This document shows positions 11,722 through 21,999 of a stretch of DNA of 64,000 nucleotides, one piece after another. The notes beneath the pieces were generated by a model. The model searched no databases, had not been told where the DNA came from, and saw only the letters and a list, made by a program, of their open reading frames with translations. The translations under genes were made by a program, and so were the position numbers. The DNA is taken from contig ML677341.1 of NCBI GenBank assembly GCA_007922305.1, positions 66,668,409 to 66,732,408 of the forward strand. Reading direction: 5' to 3'. The stretch is from Dermatemys mawii. Taxonomy: Eukaryota > Chordata > Testudines > Dermatemydidae. Position 1 is the stretch's first letter, and every line of letters starts with the position of its first letter.

Positions 11722-12779
11722 CAGAGGGGTGGCCGTGTTGGTCTGCATCCACAACAACAAAGAGTACAGCAGAGGGGCCTTGCTGGCACATGATGGCATA
11801 AATCACATTAGTAGATGTGCAGGTGAATGAGCCCGATGGTGTGGCTGATATGGTTGGATCTTCTGATGGTGTGACTGGAGTAGATATGGGAATAGAGTAA
11901 GCAACAGGGTTTGTTACAGGGATTAGTTCCTGGGTTAATATTTCTTTGGTGTGGTGTGTGTAATGCCCCTCTGTTATATACATTGGCCAAACCCGACAGT
12001 CTCTACGCGAAAGAATAAATGGACACAAATCAGACATCAGGAATGATAACATACAAAAAGCCAGTAGGAGAACACTTCCGTCTCCCTGGATATTCAATAA
12101 CAGATTTTAAAAAAGTAGCCATTCTTCAATTTCAAAAACAGACATGAGAAACTGCATAGCTAGAATTCATTTGCAAACTTAACACCATTAATCTGGGCTT
12201 GAATAGGGACTGAGCGTGGCTGGCTCACTACAAAAACAATGTCGCCTTTCTTAGGGTAGGTCTTCACTACCCGTTGGATAGCGATCAATCTTCAGCGATC
12301 GATTTCTCACGTCTCGTTAAGACACGAGAAATCGATCGCTAGCGGCACCCCTGTCGACTCCGGAACTCCAGTTCCCCACAAGGCGCAAGCTGGAGTCGAC
12401 GGGGGAGCACGCCGCCGCCATGAGGACGGCAGCTAAGTCGGCTGAAGATACACAACTTCAGCTATGTGAATCACGTAGCTGAAGTCAGCGTATCTTCAGT
12501 CGATCCCCCACCCCTCCCAGTGAAGACCAGCCCTTGGTATTAACACTTCCTCTTCAATTATTGGGAGTAGACCACATCCACCCTGACTGAATTGGCCTTG
12601 TTAACAGTGGTTCTCCACTTGTAAGGTAGTTCCCTTCTCTTAATGTGCCAGTATACATTTTTGCCTGTAATTTTCACCCCATGCATCTGAAGTAGTAGGT
12701 TTTTTACCCACGAAAGCTGATGCCCAAATAAAGCTGTTAGTCTTTAAGGTGCTACCGGACTCCTTGTTGTTTTTGTGGT
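11722..12779. mobile_element. Penelope-like element, head-to-head composite with 9-bp target duplication
   Basis: The left part is on the minus strand: its outer end (CAGAGGGGTGGCCGTGTTGG) is the complement of a Penelope 3' tail, joined at about 11763 to body sequence that reads GSFTCTSTNVIYAIMCQQ on the minus strand. The right part is on the plus strand and starts at about 11967 with CPSVIYIGQTRQSLRERI, the GIY-YIG endonuclease region, then runs to a 3' tail ending TTGTTGTTTTTGTGG at 12778. In an intact element CTSTNV..C and YIGQT are adjacent, so both halves break at the same internal point. TTCAGGACT flanks the whole (11713-11721 and 12780-12788), which supports one insertion event. A MITE (12254-12533) is nested in the plus half. 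Confidence 0.8.
12254..12533. mobile_element. Hairpin-rich MITE, copy 2, inside the Penelope copy
   Basis: It is the same family as 4255-4554, in the same orientation. The ends are GGGTAGGTCTTCACTA and, reverse complemented, GGGCTGGTCTTCACTG. The flanks are TTA (12251-12253) and TTG (12534-12536), compatible with a 3-bp duplication with one change. Hairpins are clearer here: GCGATCGATTTCTC pairs with GAGAAATCGATCGC, GTCGACTCC with GGAGTCGAC, and TTCAGCTA with TAGCTGAA around 'tgtgaatcacg'. No ORF is present. Confidence 0.75.
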
Positions 12780-12788
12780 TTCAGGACT

Positions 12789-13898
12789 GACAGTCCTGAA
12801 TTCAGTGGGACTGCTTTGCAGCTTCAGCTACCGATAGGTGCTGTAATTATCCAAAGCTTAAATGTGTGACATTAACTGAGGCCTAAACGAATTGCATAGC
12901 ATGCAACACCATTACGAAGCCCAAATGGACGTCATTCATTCCTTTAATAATGCTTTTTGCACTGTTAGCTTCCTGATGTAACCAATTTTCAGTACTTATG
13001 GGAACTCCAGTTTGGGACAGCCCAGAGTTAAACGTGCACTGATAAGGAGGAACTGAGAAAAATAAGGGCCATAAGGGCATGATCCAAAGCTCCCTATTAT
13101 CAAATCACAAACTCCATTCACTTTAATAGTATTTGGATCAGGCCCAAAAGAGAGGGCAGCCATGCACCAGCATCAAGCTGCAATTCACGCCTGCAGATTA
13201 TACTTCTATGCCTCTCTCCTCCTCCACAAACAGTAAAATACTTTGTGTGCACAGTGAAGCAAATGGTGTTAGCTGACAAACAGTTATTGCACAGCATGAG
13301 CAACGGAGAGCTGTCCAATTTCCTGAAATCTCTTCATGCATGAGCTACTACAACAATGAAATAATCTGTGGCTGCGCAACAAACAGATGCATGCAGAAAG
13401 GCCACGCACCAATATTCCCTGCAGATAGTTGCTTCCAAGACCTTATCTTCTGCTGCCCAGCAATTCACCCACAGGAGCAGCCTTAACTCCAATCACACCA
13501 TGCCAAGCCCTTGACCAGCTGCATTTGCCTCCCATTTATAATAAGACTTTTAGCCAGCTGTGGGGCCAGGAGGTAGAACCCTTTTCACATTCTCAAGCTT
13601 CCTAAACACCATAAACAATAGCATGTGCTGCCAAGCTGACTCAGACCCTGCAAAAGTAACATCAATTTCAGTACCTGCAGTCATGGCAACTAAATTCTAA
13701 AAGGAACTAATTGGAAGAGGCTTCAGCTGAGTGGAAAAGTTTCACTATCATACTTGTGGGTTTACTATGGCTGTATTGACCCTGAACACTTTCATCTCTG
13801 ACAATGTGAACCTCCTAGTTTAGGTAAGGAATTAGTTCTATCAAAATATTAATTCCTTGGATGATTTTGGAAAGTTCACATTAAGCAAACCTCTGGCT
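12789..13898. other. No gene seen
   Basis: The sequence is unique-looking, with only short chance frames on both strands. Confidence 0.4.
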
Positions 13899-14532
13899 AT
13901 GTCTAAGCTGCATAGTTAATACCATGACTGACTGACACCCAGGTCTGAGCACCCAACTTAGCTTAGACCGGGTGTGAGTGTCCCCACAAAGTTCTACCCA
14001 CATTACTGGGTCTTCACTGTTTCTGTGGGCATATTCCATAGTCTTTCCTGCACAGATGCTCTATGAATCCCTCTCAGTCAGTTGGGTCAATTGCAGGAGA
14101 AGGGGTCTGTCCTTCCAGGGGAATTGTAAGTGCTTAAAATAGGGACGGGGGTGCCAAGGGGTCAAAGGCCTGGCCAAATACATAAATATGAAATCAAGCT
14201 GGGTCTCAGCAGGGCCCCCTTTAAGGACCCTCTTACCAGAACTGCTACTCCCAGATGACAGACCCCTCACACACTTGTTTCAGACCACTGGGAATAGGGG
14301 AAAACACCAGGGGACTAACAGCACTTGAGTGATTCAGGTTGAGCCCTTACTGCAGCATGTGTGGGTTACTAGCCAGAGTTAAGGCAGAGCCAGGCTCTCA
14401 CTCACACCTCCAGCCAGGCAAGCTACTCTAGTGCTTATTTAATGCATCCCCAAACCCAGGTCAGATGTTTTTGTTTGGATGGCAGCTAGGAGTTTAAGGC
14501 TAAAACTAGGATTAACTGTGCAGTGTACAGAA
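13899..14532. mobile_element. Candidate DNA transposon with diverged terminal inverted repeats
   Basis: GTCTAAGCTGCATAGTTAAT at 13901-13920 matches the reverse complement of 14511-14530 (CTGTACACTGCACAGTTAAT) at 15 of 20 positions. 'TGTCTACACTGCA' ends are common on turtle non-autonomous elements. No target duplication is clear and the interior has no transposase. Confidence 0.4.
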
Positions 14533-14730
14533 ACTCTCCCTAGGCTGGTTCACCTGATTAGTATGGTGGCATTAGCACTGCAGGTTAACCCCTTGGTTTC
14601 TGTCCCCACCCACCTTTCCTAGAAGGTGCATTTCACACAGCACAACTTATCTGCTGTTCCGGGGGGGAAGTGACTGGGGCTGCTGTGAAAACAGCGGGCT
14701 TTGCTAATGCTCAGGCTGGGTCCGCCTCAC

Positions 14731-14860
14731 CTTCTCTCGCTCTGCAGACAGGCCCAACCGCTGGCCTCCGAGGCTGAGGGCGGCCACAGTGCTCCAGCAG
14801 ACACGGGAAGCAGCTCGTCCAGGGCTCCCAACAGCCCAGCAATGGTTCCAGCTTAGCAGA
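14731..14860 (-). other. Candidate non-coding or first exon A, donor AAG|GTGAGG
   Basis: On the minus strand the sequence GCAGAGCGAGAGAAG is followed by GTGAGGCGGA, a strong vertebrate splice donor with the cut after 14731. The transcription start is not visible, so the right boundary given is arbitrary. It lies at the downstream edge of the CpG island, as expected for a 5' UTR exon of a minus-strand gene. RNA evidence would be needed to assign it. Confidence 0.35.
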
Positions 14861-15185
14861 TGAGAGCTGGACCGAACGGGGGGGGAGGGGGCTCTACAAA
14901 CACCGCCCACCCGCCCTGCAGCCCCCGGCCACGCTCCGCCCCCGGCCAAGCAGCCAGCGGGGTGTCTCCCGCTCGGGCCGGTCGCGTGCCCTGCGGGGGA
15001 TGCAGCGCAGAGGGGGAGCTGAGAAGAGGCGCTGCGGCTCCTGCCCAAAGGCGAGGACCGCCCCGCCCCCGGTCTCTGCCCCTGGCCCCACCTGAGCAGG
15101 GGGCACCCGCGCTTTAGCGCGCTCAGGAGGCGGGTGCCTAATGCCCCCGCGTAGACTTGCTACGGAAAACCAGTGCCTGCAACCC

Positions 15186-15206
15186 GGGGGGGGGGGGGGG
15201 GGGGGG
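15186..15206 (+). repeat. G homopolymer run of 21
   Basis: An uninterrupted run of 21 G lies inside the CpG island. It can form a G-quadruplex and is also a place where read length errors are likely. Confidence 0.85.
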
Positions 15207-16032
15207 TCTGGCCCGCCGCACCCCCCCCGGACTCGTTGTCCAGCCCAGAGCCGGACCCTCCGGGGCGTCCGCAAAACTTCGACGGCGCACAAACTTCAGC
15301 GGGGGCGAAGTAGCCGGGAAACTCGTCTGTGCGTAAAATGCGCCCCCCCTTACACCGCCCCACCCAGCCCCGGGGCTGGCGAGCACAGCGGGGGCGAGCC
15401 GGTCCCGGGGGCGCTAGTCCGGACACACGCGACGCGGTAGCTCCCGCACGCCGGCGCTTTGGGATCAACGCTGAACTGAGGTTAAACGGCATCCCGGGGA
15501 GCCCCCACCCGCCCTTCACTCCGGAGTTAGTTGCGTGGCGAAGCGACACCTCCCCCCGCCCACAAAGCGGCGGCCGAGCCCGAGCGGCGGGGAACACCTG
15601 GGACGCCGACTCCGGCAGCGGCTGAGCCCGGCGCGGCAGAGCCCCCGAGCGGCCGGACCCGCACAGGGCAGCCCGGAGCCCGCTCCGCGCAGAGCCCCGC
15701 GTGCCGGCGGTGGGTGAGCGGGGCTGCTGACCGCCGCGCGCGGGACCGCTCCCGCGCCTCCTTCCCCGGGCCACGGAGGATCCCCCACCACAACCTCCCC
15801 CTCCACGCCCCTGACCCCGGCTGCCGCAGGATCCCGGGGGGCGAGCACGTTTCCCGGGGGGCAGAGCTCTCCCGCCTCTCCCCCCAGCACCCTGGGTGCC
15901 TGTGTCGGGTCCGGGGTCCCTGGCTGTTGGCTGCCAGGGGTCGGCCGGAGCCCGGTCGGTCAGCAGTGGGGTCGGGGATCTCTCTACCCTGCAGCGAGCC
16001 CAGCCCGCTGAGCCGGGGCAGGACACTCCTAC

Positions 16033-16160
16033 CTTCCGCAGCATGCTGGGCAGCCTGCGCCGGGCTCCTCGCACGGCCGATGTGCTCCCCAGTCCTCTCA
16101 CTCCCGCGCCGGGCAGCCGCACATTTCTTGCGGGAGGCTGTTGCGAGCGCGCATTGAATC
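16033..16160 (-). other. Candidate short coding first exon B (start codon and donor)
   Basis: On the minus strand an ATG at 16042-16044 reads ATG-CTG-CGG-AAG and is followed at once by GTAGGAGT, a good donor with the exon ending at 16033. This would give a first exon contributing Met-Leu-Arg-Lys, a layout seen in genes with alternative short N-termini. It sits in the upstream half of the CpG island. If the island serves TMCC3, this would be an alternative first exon; the link is inferred from gene order. The right boundary (transcription start) is not known. Confidence 0.3.
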
Positions 16161-16783
16161 CCCAGGCACCGGAGTCTCTAGTGGCGCTCCCGCAGCCCGC
16201 TCCGCTCGCACATGCGTGTGGCACCCCCGTGTAGGTGCCCAAGCAAGCAGGGCGCCGTTATTTGTAATCAACACACTGACTCACAGCTCTAGGACCCTGG
16301 GCCAGCCCGACACCACAGCGGCAAGCGAGCAGCGGAGAGGGAGCCGCGCCACGCAGCCGCCGGGCTCCTCCACGCACAGGGCCGTGGGGGGGACCCAGGC
16401 ACATAGAGCCGCGGTTTTGCTCCCCAGATCGCCAGCCCCGTGCGGAGACGCCGCCTGGTCTCCCGCGGCAGGGGTGGCCCCGGTGGCGAAGCGGCTGCAG
16501 CTCAGCCGCTTGTGGAAAGCTGATGAGAGGGATGGAGGGGTGGCGCTCAGTTCCCCCAGACCCAAATCACAGCCAGGCCTGTAGCTACCAAGACCCTCTG
16601 CAATCAGACACTCTGATCATCAGCCAGCCACCTGGGAGCTGCTTCAGGCCACGCCCAGCAGGGGTCAGCTTGGATTTGGAAGGAGAGAACAGCTGGTGCC
16701 TTAGGGGTTATTGGGGCTGGTAGAACAGCTGGAGCAATAGGGGAGAAGGGGGTGAAGTAAGCAGCAGCTGAGGCCTGGGAGTA

Positions 16784-16884
16784 GGGTGACCAGATGTCCC
16801 GATTTTGGGGTCTTTTTCTTATATAGGCTCCTATTATCCCTCACCCCATGCCCTGATTTTTTCACACTTGCTGTCTAGTCACCA
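16784..16884. mobile_element. Tc1/mariner-type MITE, about 100 bp, TA flanks
   Basis: The left end is GGGTGACCAGATGTCCCG and the right end is 'gtctagtcacca', inverted relative to each other. TA stands on both sides (16782-16783, 16885-16886). The interior has the 'ttttggggtctttttctt' and 'ataggctcctatta' text of a short palindromic element widespread in turtles. Confidence 0.7.
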
Positions 16885-17094
16885 TACCTGGGGGGTGGAG
16901 GGAGAACTAGAGTCAAGAATACCTTAGGTCAGAAGAAAGTTTGGGGGGGAGGCCGTCATGGATGGATGGGAGCTGCCTACTTGTGCTTCCTTTTGTAAAG
17001 TGCTGCTGGCAACAAGCCCACTGGTGAGGGGATTCATCTCTTTTTTTCATACAGGGCCCTGAAAATCCTAAGGCCAGCCCTGCTGGAAAGTATA

Positions 17095-17240
17095 TGGGAC
17101 CAGATCATGGAACTGCAGAGTTAAAGGGACTGCAAAGGTCATCTGTCTAAGTCTCTGCCAAAATTCAGCTCAATGAGGCCTTGATTTACAGCAACTGAGG
17201 ATCTGACCTAAAGAGTTTTACCTGTTCCAACAGAATGTTT
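17095..17240 (-). repeat. Possible CR1 3'-end fragment, minus orientation
   Basis: 'aaagggactgcaaaggtcatctgtctaag' resembles the complement of the CR1 3' region, where the phrase is 'ggaagggacct..aggtcatctagtcca'. It is diverged and short, so confidence is low. Confidence 0.3.
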
Positions 17241-17694
17241 AGGTCGCGTTTAAGAATGTACCTAGCTCTAAGCAGAGTAGTCCCTCTGAAGTCAAGCACC
17301 CTGCTAAAGGCAACTTCCAAGGCTTAAAGCCAGGCACCTGCTTAAGCACCTTCTTGTGTCAACATAGAAACTAAAACTGTGGACTCCTTTGCCCAGCCTG
17401 TCCCTGCTGACCAGAAATACTGAAAGAGTTTTCACATTTTACTGTCCACTAGAGACAAATCACTTTTATTATGTGTGCAGTTATGTGCGGTCAGGAAGGA
17501 ATATCGCCCCAGATCAGATTGGCAGTGGCCTTTCTCTGTAGCACAGGGTGCAGGTCACTTGTAAGGTTATCAGGATATAGCTCACTTAATGAATTCCCTG
17601 CTATTACAGGAGCCTCAGGCACTGGAGCTGCTCATAATAATCTAGTCTCCTGGGGGCTGTAATACTTCGGTTTAATTTCAAGCATTGGGTGATG

Positions 17695-17762
17695 ATGGCC
17701 TGTGATATCCAGGAGGTCAGACTGAATGATCTGTTGGTCTTTCTGACCTTAAACTCGACATT
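17695..17762 (+). repeat. CR1 3'-tail fragment
   Basis: The phrase GGAGGTCAGACTGAATGATC followed by 'tggtctttctgaccttaaa' is the typical end of CR1 and of CR1-tailed SINEs. Only the tail is present. The same phrase ends the copies near 33000 and 58000. Confidence 0.45.
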
Positions 17763-19647
17763 TCTGTAACAGTTTAATAACAAAACCAATGGCACCTAAT
17801 ACAACTTGGAACAGTTCACATCTTTTACTATCAATAATGCCTTTGTCTGAGTTAAAAGTTCTCATGTTAAAATAGTAATTAATCTGGAAGTTTAGAAAGA
17901 TATTCAGTCTTGATTAAAAAATAAATTCAAATGATGATTAAAGGTTGTGGCTCTTGCCCTCCAGTGCATGGCTGTGAATCATTGCTTATTTTGTCTAATC
18001 AGTGCTTACCCATCATATGCATACAAATGCATGGTTAGTGATGGTGAAAGATAGGAGTAACAAATTGTGGCAGTGCACTGGAAGGGCAGAAGCAAGCATT
18101 TTAGACTGCTGGCACACACTGTAACAATGCATTGTATTATCACAGTCACATATGCTGCATGTCTCATCCTGTAATATAGTAAGCTACAAAGTTTCCCATG
18201 TGTAGGAAGGAAGAAAAATGTTTTGTAGTTTAAGTAATATAAAGGTTAAATTAGTTTAAAAATAAAAATATATGTCTGTGTAGCTCATGTAAAGTGCAGG
18301 TCTGTTAGCAATTGTGGAAAGGCCTGGAAAGACTATGGCTTAATTAGAAAAAGTGGATTTGAAAGGTAACTGAGAAGATAGAAGAGCAGCCCCAATGATC
18401 AGAGATGGTTAATAATAACGGAGAAATGTGCATGTTGAAAGAGTAGTGACCCCAATTCTGTTTTTTAGCTAAAGTTATCAATTGGCAATTACTCCAGCTG
18501 TTTGTTATAAGGTCTAAAAGGGTAAGTGCTTGAAGGGTTCATTTCTAATACCTATCTGACCAAGGTGGAGGTGATCAACCTGGGGCTAAGCATGTCTGGG
18601 TTTAGCCCTTTCATGAGTATCTTGATCAAATATGTATGAATGTCTGTTGCTGCTTAGATGTGGGAAATGCTTATTATTTAGCTTTTAGACATGTTCAGAG
18701 AAATTGTATAAATACCATTCAGCCTTTGGATTTAATAAAGGAATTTATAGTTAAATTAGTGCCTGCCAGTAGCCTCCATAATAATTTCAACACCATATAT
18801 TCCAGCAGAATGTCACTAATTCACATGAATACACAGGAGACCTATTGCAGTGTAATAAATTCTGCAAATGCGGTCTAGCAAAACACACAAGAAGAGTCAG
18901 GGCAAGTCATTTTGAAATGTATTTTATTCAGGTATTGATAAGAGCAGGTTTGTTTAAGTGACTGAACTAGTAAATGCTCTGTGATGTATTTTGTATAGCA
19001 AATGAAGTCCTCAGTAGGAAACAGTATAGCACTCAGCTGTTACACTTTTGCTGAAAAGAGCGAAGAGGCCATTATTTTTTGAGTGTGGATTATAAATTTT
19101 GTGTACTGAGCCAGACTCTGATATTCATACTGAATGGAACTTTGCTGTACAGTATAATGGACATCTTTCATTTTCTCAGATTAACAAAACTCCTCTTAAA
19201 CATTGAGATTAATTAGACTAGTCAGTCTACTTTAATGTTCATTTTCATAATCTATTAGACCTCTTCAGTGATGGTTATCACAGACTACTATACTGTAACA
19301 TAGATACCATGATTAGATGATAGATGGTCAGTCAAATCCTCTGGGCTTCTCTTCTCATGCTGACCCAGCCTTATCTCACTACATTTTAGGTTGTTAATAC
19401 TATTTTGCTCTCCTTTGGTCTGCTCAAGACTGGCCACTGAGGTGGTTGTTTCTTGGCTCCTCTGCATTAGGGGATGGTGATCACTGGCTTCTCAGAAATA
19501 ATCTGCTGCAACCTATCAGTTTATATATTAATCCTCTTTGGTTCAGGACACTTTTCCTCCCCTCTGAGATGTGTGATTGCTTTCTGTATGCTATTAAAGT
19601 AAAGGACTCTATGCTTTTGTCAAAATCTCACTATGTTAAAGATATAA
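17763..19647. other. No gene seen
   Basis: AT-rich sequence without splice-flanked open frames or transposon ends that I recognise. Confidence 0.4.
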
Positions 19648-19752
19648 GTGGTATTTTCAAATGCACTGAAGTAGACTTTGGAGCACAAGTCCCAGTGAAA
19701 TTCAATGGGATTGTGCTCTAAAGTCACTTAGGTGTTTTCAAAAATGCCACCT
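19648..19752. repeat. Palindromic foldback repeat, about 105 bp
   Basis: The left arm starts 'gtggtattttcaaatgcac' and the right arm ends 'gtgttttcaaaaatgccac', its complement. In between, GGAGCACAAGTCCCAGTG pairs with 'aatgggattgtgctct'. This is a short hairpin form of the repeat family also seen at 976-1922. Confidence 0.55.
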
Positions 19753-20049
19753 GTTATAGTTCATGTGACCATTCACTGACCTATGTCAGCAATAATGTTG
19801 TTGGACTACATGTGCACCTCTCCCCAGATATGCTGACATTACTGGTTCTGACATGAGCTCTCACACACACTTTCCCTTCTGCTGCACATTCTGTCACTGA
19901 GGGGCTTGCCTCTCTTTTACCGATGGTTTTCCAGATAAGACTCCTTCAATTAACACTTTTGTAAAAGGATGGAACACAATAATTAGGAGAAATAAAAACA
20001 GCTGCAGTGGCTGTGGGTCACAGACCTTTGGGCATCTGTTGTTTCTACA

Positions 20050-20189
20050 AGAATCAGAGGGGTAGCCGTGTTAGTCTGGAATTGCAGAAGTGACAAAGAG
20101 TCCTGTGGCACCTTAAAGACTAACTGAAATTTTTTCAGAGCATGAGCTTTCGTGGGCTAATACCCACTTCGTCGGATGCATGCAGTAGA
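20050..20189 (-). mobile_element. Penelope-like 3'-tail insertion with 14-bp target duplication
   Basis: The plus strand reads TCAGAGGGGTAGCCGTGTTA to CACTTCGTCGGATGCATG, the complement of a Penelope 3' tail, so the insert is minus-oriented and keeps only the last 140 bp. CTGTTGTTTCTACA is duplicated at 20036-20049 and 20190-20203. Such short tails are the commonest form of this family. Confidence 0.78.
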
Positions 20190-20727
20190 CTGTTGTTTCT
20201 ACAGAAATGCTCATTAAAGCACAGGTGCCTTCTCTATTGTGCCCTTAGCATTACTTGGGTTCTAAAGAGGATTTTTTTAAAAAAAGACTAAGAACTAAGC
20301 ACTTATTCCTTACTTCAGGAACAGGGGTGGATGAAGGTAGAACTTGGGCTTCATGGGTGGAGAAGGCCCATAGTGAAAGGTGGCAAGGAACAACACAGTT
20401 CAGTGTTGAGATGCCTCACCTGGGGAAGATCCTCAGCTAATGAAAATGGCCATAGTTCCATTGCATGGAATACTGACAGTTTTCTCCAGTTGAGACTCTC
20501 TCCTGGTCTTTACCGGTGACACTCCGAATCTCAAAGGAGCACCCCACATTCACCAGCACAGAGAGCACAATGATATGCACAGCTTGTTGTTCTGAGTGAG
20601 ATTTCCACTTCATACACTGGTGTAGAGATTTTAAGTGTGGTAGCTCAGAACAGTCAAAGTTTATTTTCTGTTTGCTTATTTGGGTAAAGGGAAGCAGGAA
20701 CAGAAAAGGCAGAAAGATGGGCTAGAA

Positions 20728-21054
20728 CAGGGGTCAGCAACCTTTCAGAAGTGGTGTGCCGAGTCTTCATTTATTCATTATAATTTAAGGTTTCATGTGC
20801 CAGTGATACATTTTACAGTGCCAGTAATACATTTTAGAAGGTTTTATACTTCTATAAATCTATAAAATATAATTACACTAGTGTTGTATGTAAAGTAAAT
20901 ACAGGTTTTAAAATGTTTAAGAAGCTTCATTTAAAATTAAATTAAAATGCGGAGCCACCCCAGACTGGTGGCTAGGACCTGGGCAGTGTGAGTGCCACTG
21001 AAAATCAGCTCACATGCCGCCTTTGGCACCTGTGCCATAAGTTGCCTACTCCTG
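20728..21054 (+). mobile_element. hAT MITE family T, copy 1, 327 bp
   Basis: The ends are CAGGGGTCAGCAACCTTTCA and 'taagttgcctactcctg'. Flanks ggctagaa (20720-20727) and agctagag (21055-21062) agree at six of eight positions. The body has 'gtggtgtgccgagtcttcat' and 'ctgaaaatcagctcaca'. Other copies are at 45426-45731 (opposite orientation) and 62342-62622. Confidence 0.88.
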
Positions 21055-21298
21055 AGCTAGAGTGATGCAGTTGCAAAGTTAGAGATGTACATACTGCAGG
21101 TGGCAGAAAAAGAGAAGAAACCTCAGCAAATCTTGGTACTAAAGTAGCTTGAGAATGAGGCTCACTTGTGAGAATTAAAGGAGAAGGAAGTAGACACTGT
21201 CAGAGAAACATCAGCATGCCCTAGAACTGAAAACCAAGGAGTCCGAGAAAAGAGAGAAGACAAAAACACCAAATAGACTTACTAGAAAAGCAGAACCA

Positions 21299-21751
21299 AT
21301 GTGTCTGATTCCTGAAGACAAAAATGTCCCCCCTGTGGTTCCAAAGTTAACTGGTAAAGCTCTGAATATATTTAATGAAACCCTAGTTCAGGATGCTTTA
21401 GGTTATTCCAAATCCAAAGAAACAGTTTTAAACCAATGTCAGATTACCCCTGTAACAGATAGGGTGAAATTTAGGCATCTTAAGAGAAATGTTGGTATTA
21501 CTATTGAGGAATATGTAAACAGAATGAAAGATTTGATGGGAAAATGCGGTTTGGGGTGAAGGCGTTGCAAGCTTTGAAGAAATGTTTGACTTTGTTGCTC
21601 AGGAGCATTTCCTAAGTATGTATAAAGATGACATGAAACAGTGTCTATGGGACAAAAATGTGAAAACTGTGGTTGAGATGGTGTCTTTACCCGATGACTT
21701 TGAGCAGACCCAGGCATCTATTGAGAGTAAACCACAGAAATTAGAGGTTTA
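21299..21751 (+). pseudogene. gypsy Gag (SCAN-like) remnant
   Basis: An open frame from 21299 to 21559 reads VVPKLTGKALNIF, then 'VKFRHLKRNVGITIEEYVNR' and MKDLMGKC, the arrangement of the helical gag domain that is also the ancestor of vertebrate SCAN domains. After a frameshift near 21557 it continues with 'MFDFVAQEHFLSMYKDDM' and 'KTVVEMVSLPDDFEQ', the second half of that domain, to 21751. The frameshift means that the copy cannot make a full Gag. A domesticated SCAN gene is unlikely because no zinc-finger array follows and the protease text does. Confidence 0.6.
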
Positions 21752-21781
21752 AAACTTGTGGGAAGCAGAGTCTGTTTTACT

Positions 21782-21981
21782 TGTGGGGAAAAAGGAGGGT
21801 GCAGTCACCTCCCCAAAATCACTCCTCCTATACCCAACCCCAATCTCCTGTGAAAAGAGAAGAGTCCAAAAGGTGCTATCACTGTAATTCTAGTGATCAC
21901 CTGAAGAATATATTCCCTGTGCTGGGAGGAAGCAGGCAACTAATAGCCCATGTTAATTCTGTCCTCAACACAGAAACTTAA
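21782..21981 (+). pseudogene. gypsy nucleocapsid-like remnant with broken zinc knuckle
   Basis: The frame reads 'VKREESKRCYHCNSSDHLKN' and then IFP. This is the CX2CX4HX4C nucleocapsid knuckle, but the last cysteine is replaced by phenylalanine. Upstream is a proline/glutamine-rich stretch (SPPQNHSSYTQPQSPVK), as usual before such knuckles. Confidence 0.6.
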
Positions 21982-21999
21982 CAGGTGCCTGGCACTTAT

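Larger units (their letters stand above)
14640..16560. promoter_or_regulatory. CpG island; candidate promoter, possibly of TMCC3
   Basis: The base composition changes sharply from AT-rich flanks to dense G+C with very many CG dinucleotides, most marked from about 14860 to 16250. CpG survival on this scale in a vertebrate normally marks an unmethylated promoter. Two consensus donors occur on the minus strand, at exon ends 14731 and 16033. The closest downstream minus-strand neighbour of NDUFA12 in other amniotes is TMCC3, so this island could be its promoter; no TMCC3 body exon is in the window to prove it. Plus-strand initiation is also possible. All long frames here are GC-driven and are not called as genes. 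Confidence 0.8.

Noticed and set aside
11714..12097. 127-codon minus-strand frame as a gene
   Set aside because: It runs across the joined pieces of the Penelope composite; only the segment with CTSTNVIYAIMC is real element coding text.
1..14730. TMCC3 large second exon
   Set aside because: That exon should give a minus-strand open frame of several hundred codons; none exists here.
15160..16242. 360-codon minus-strand open frame in the CpG island
   Set aside because: The frame is open because GC-rich DNA has few stops. Its translation is low-complexity Gly/Arg/Pro/Ala with no domain, and frames of similar kind lie on the plus strand (208 codons at 15531-16157).
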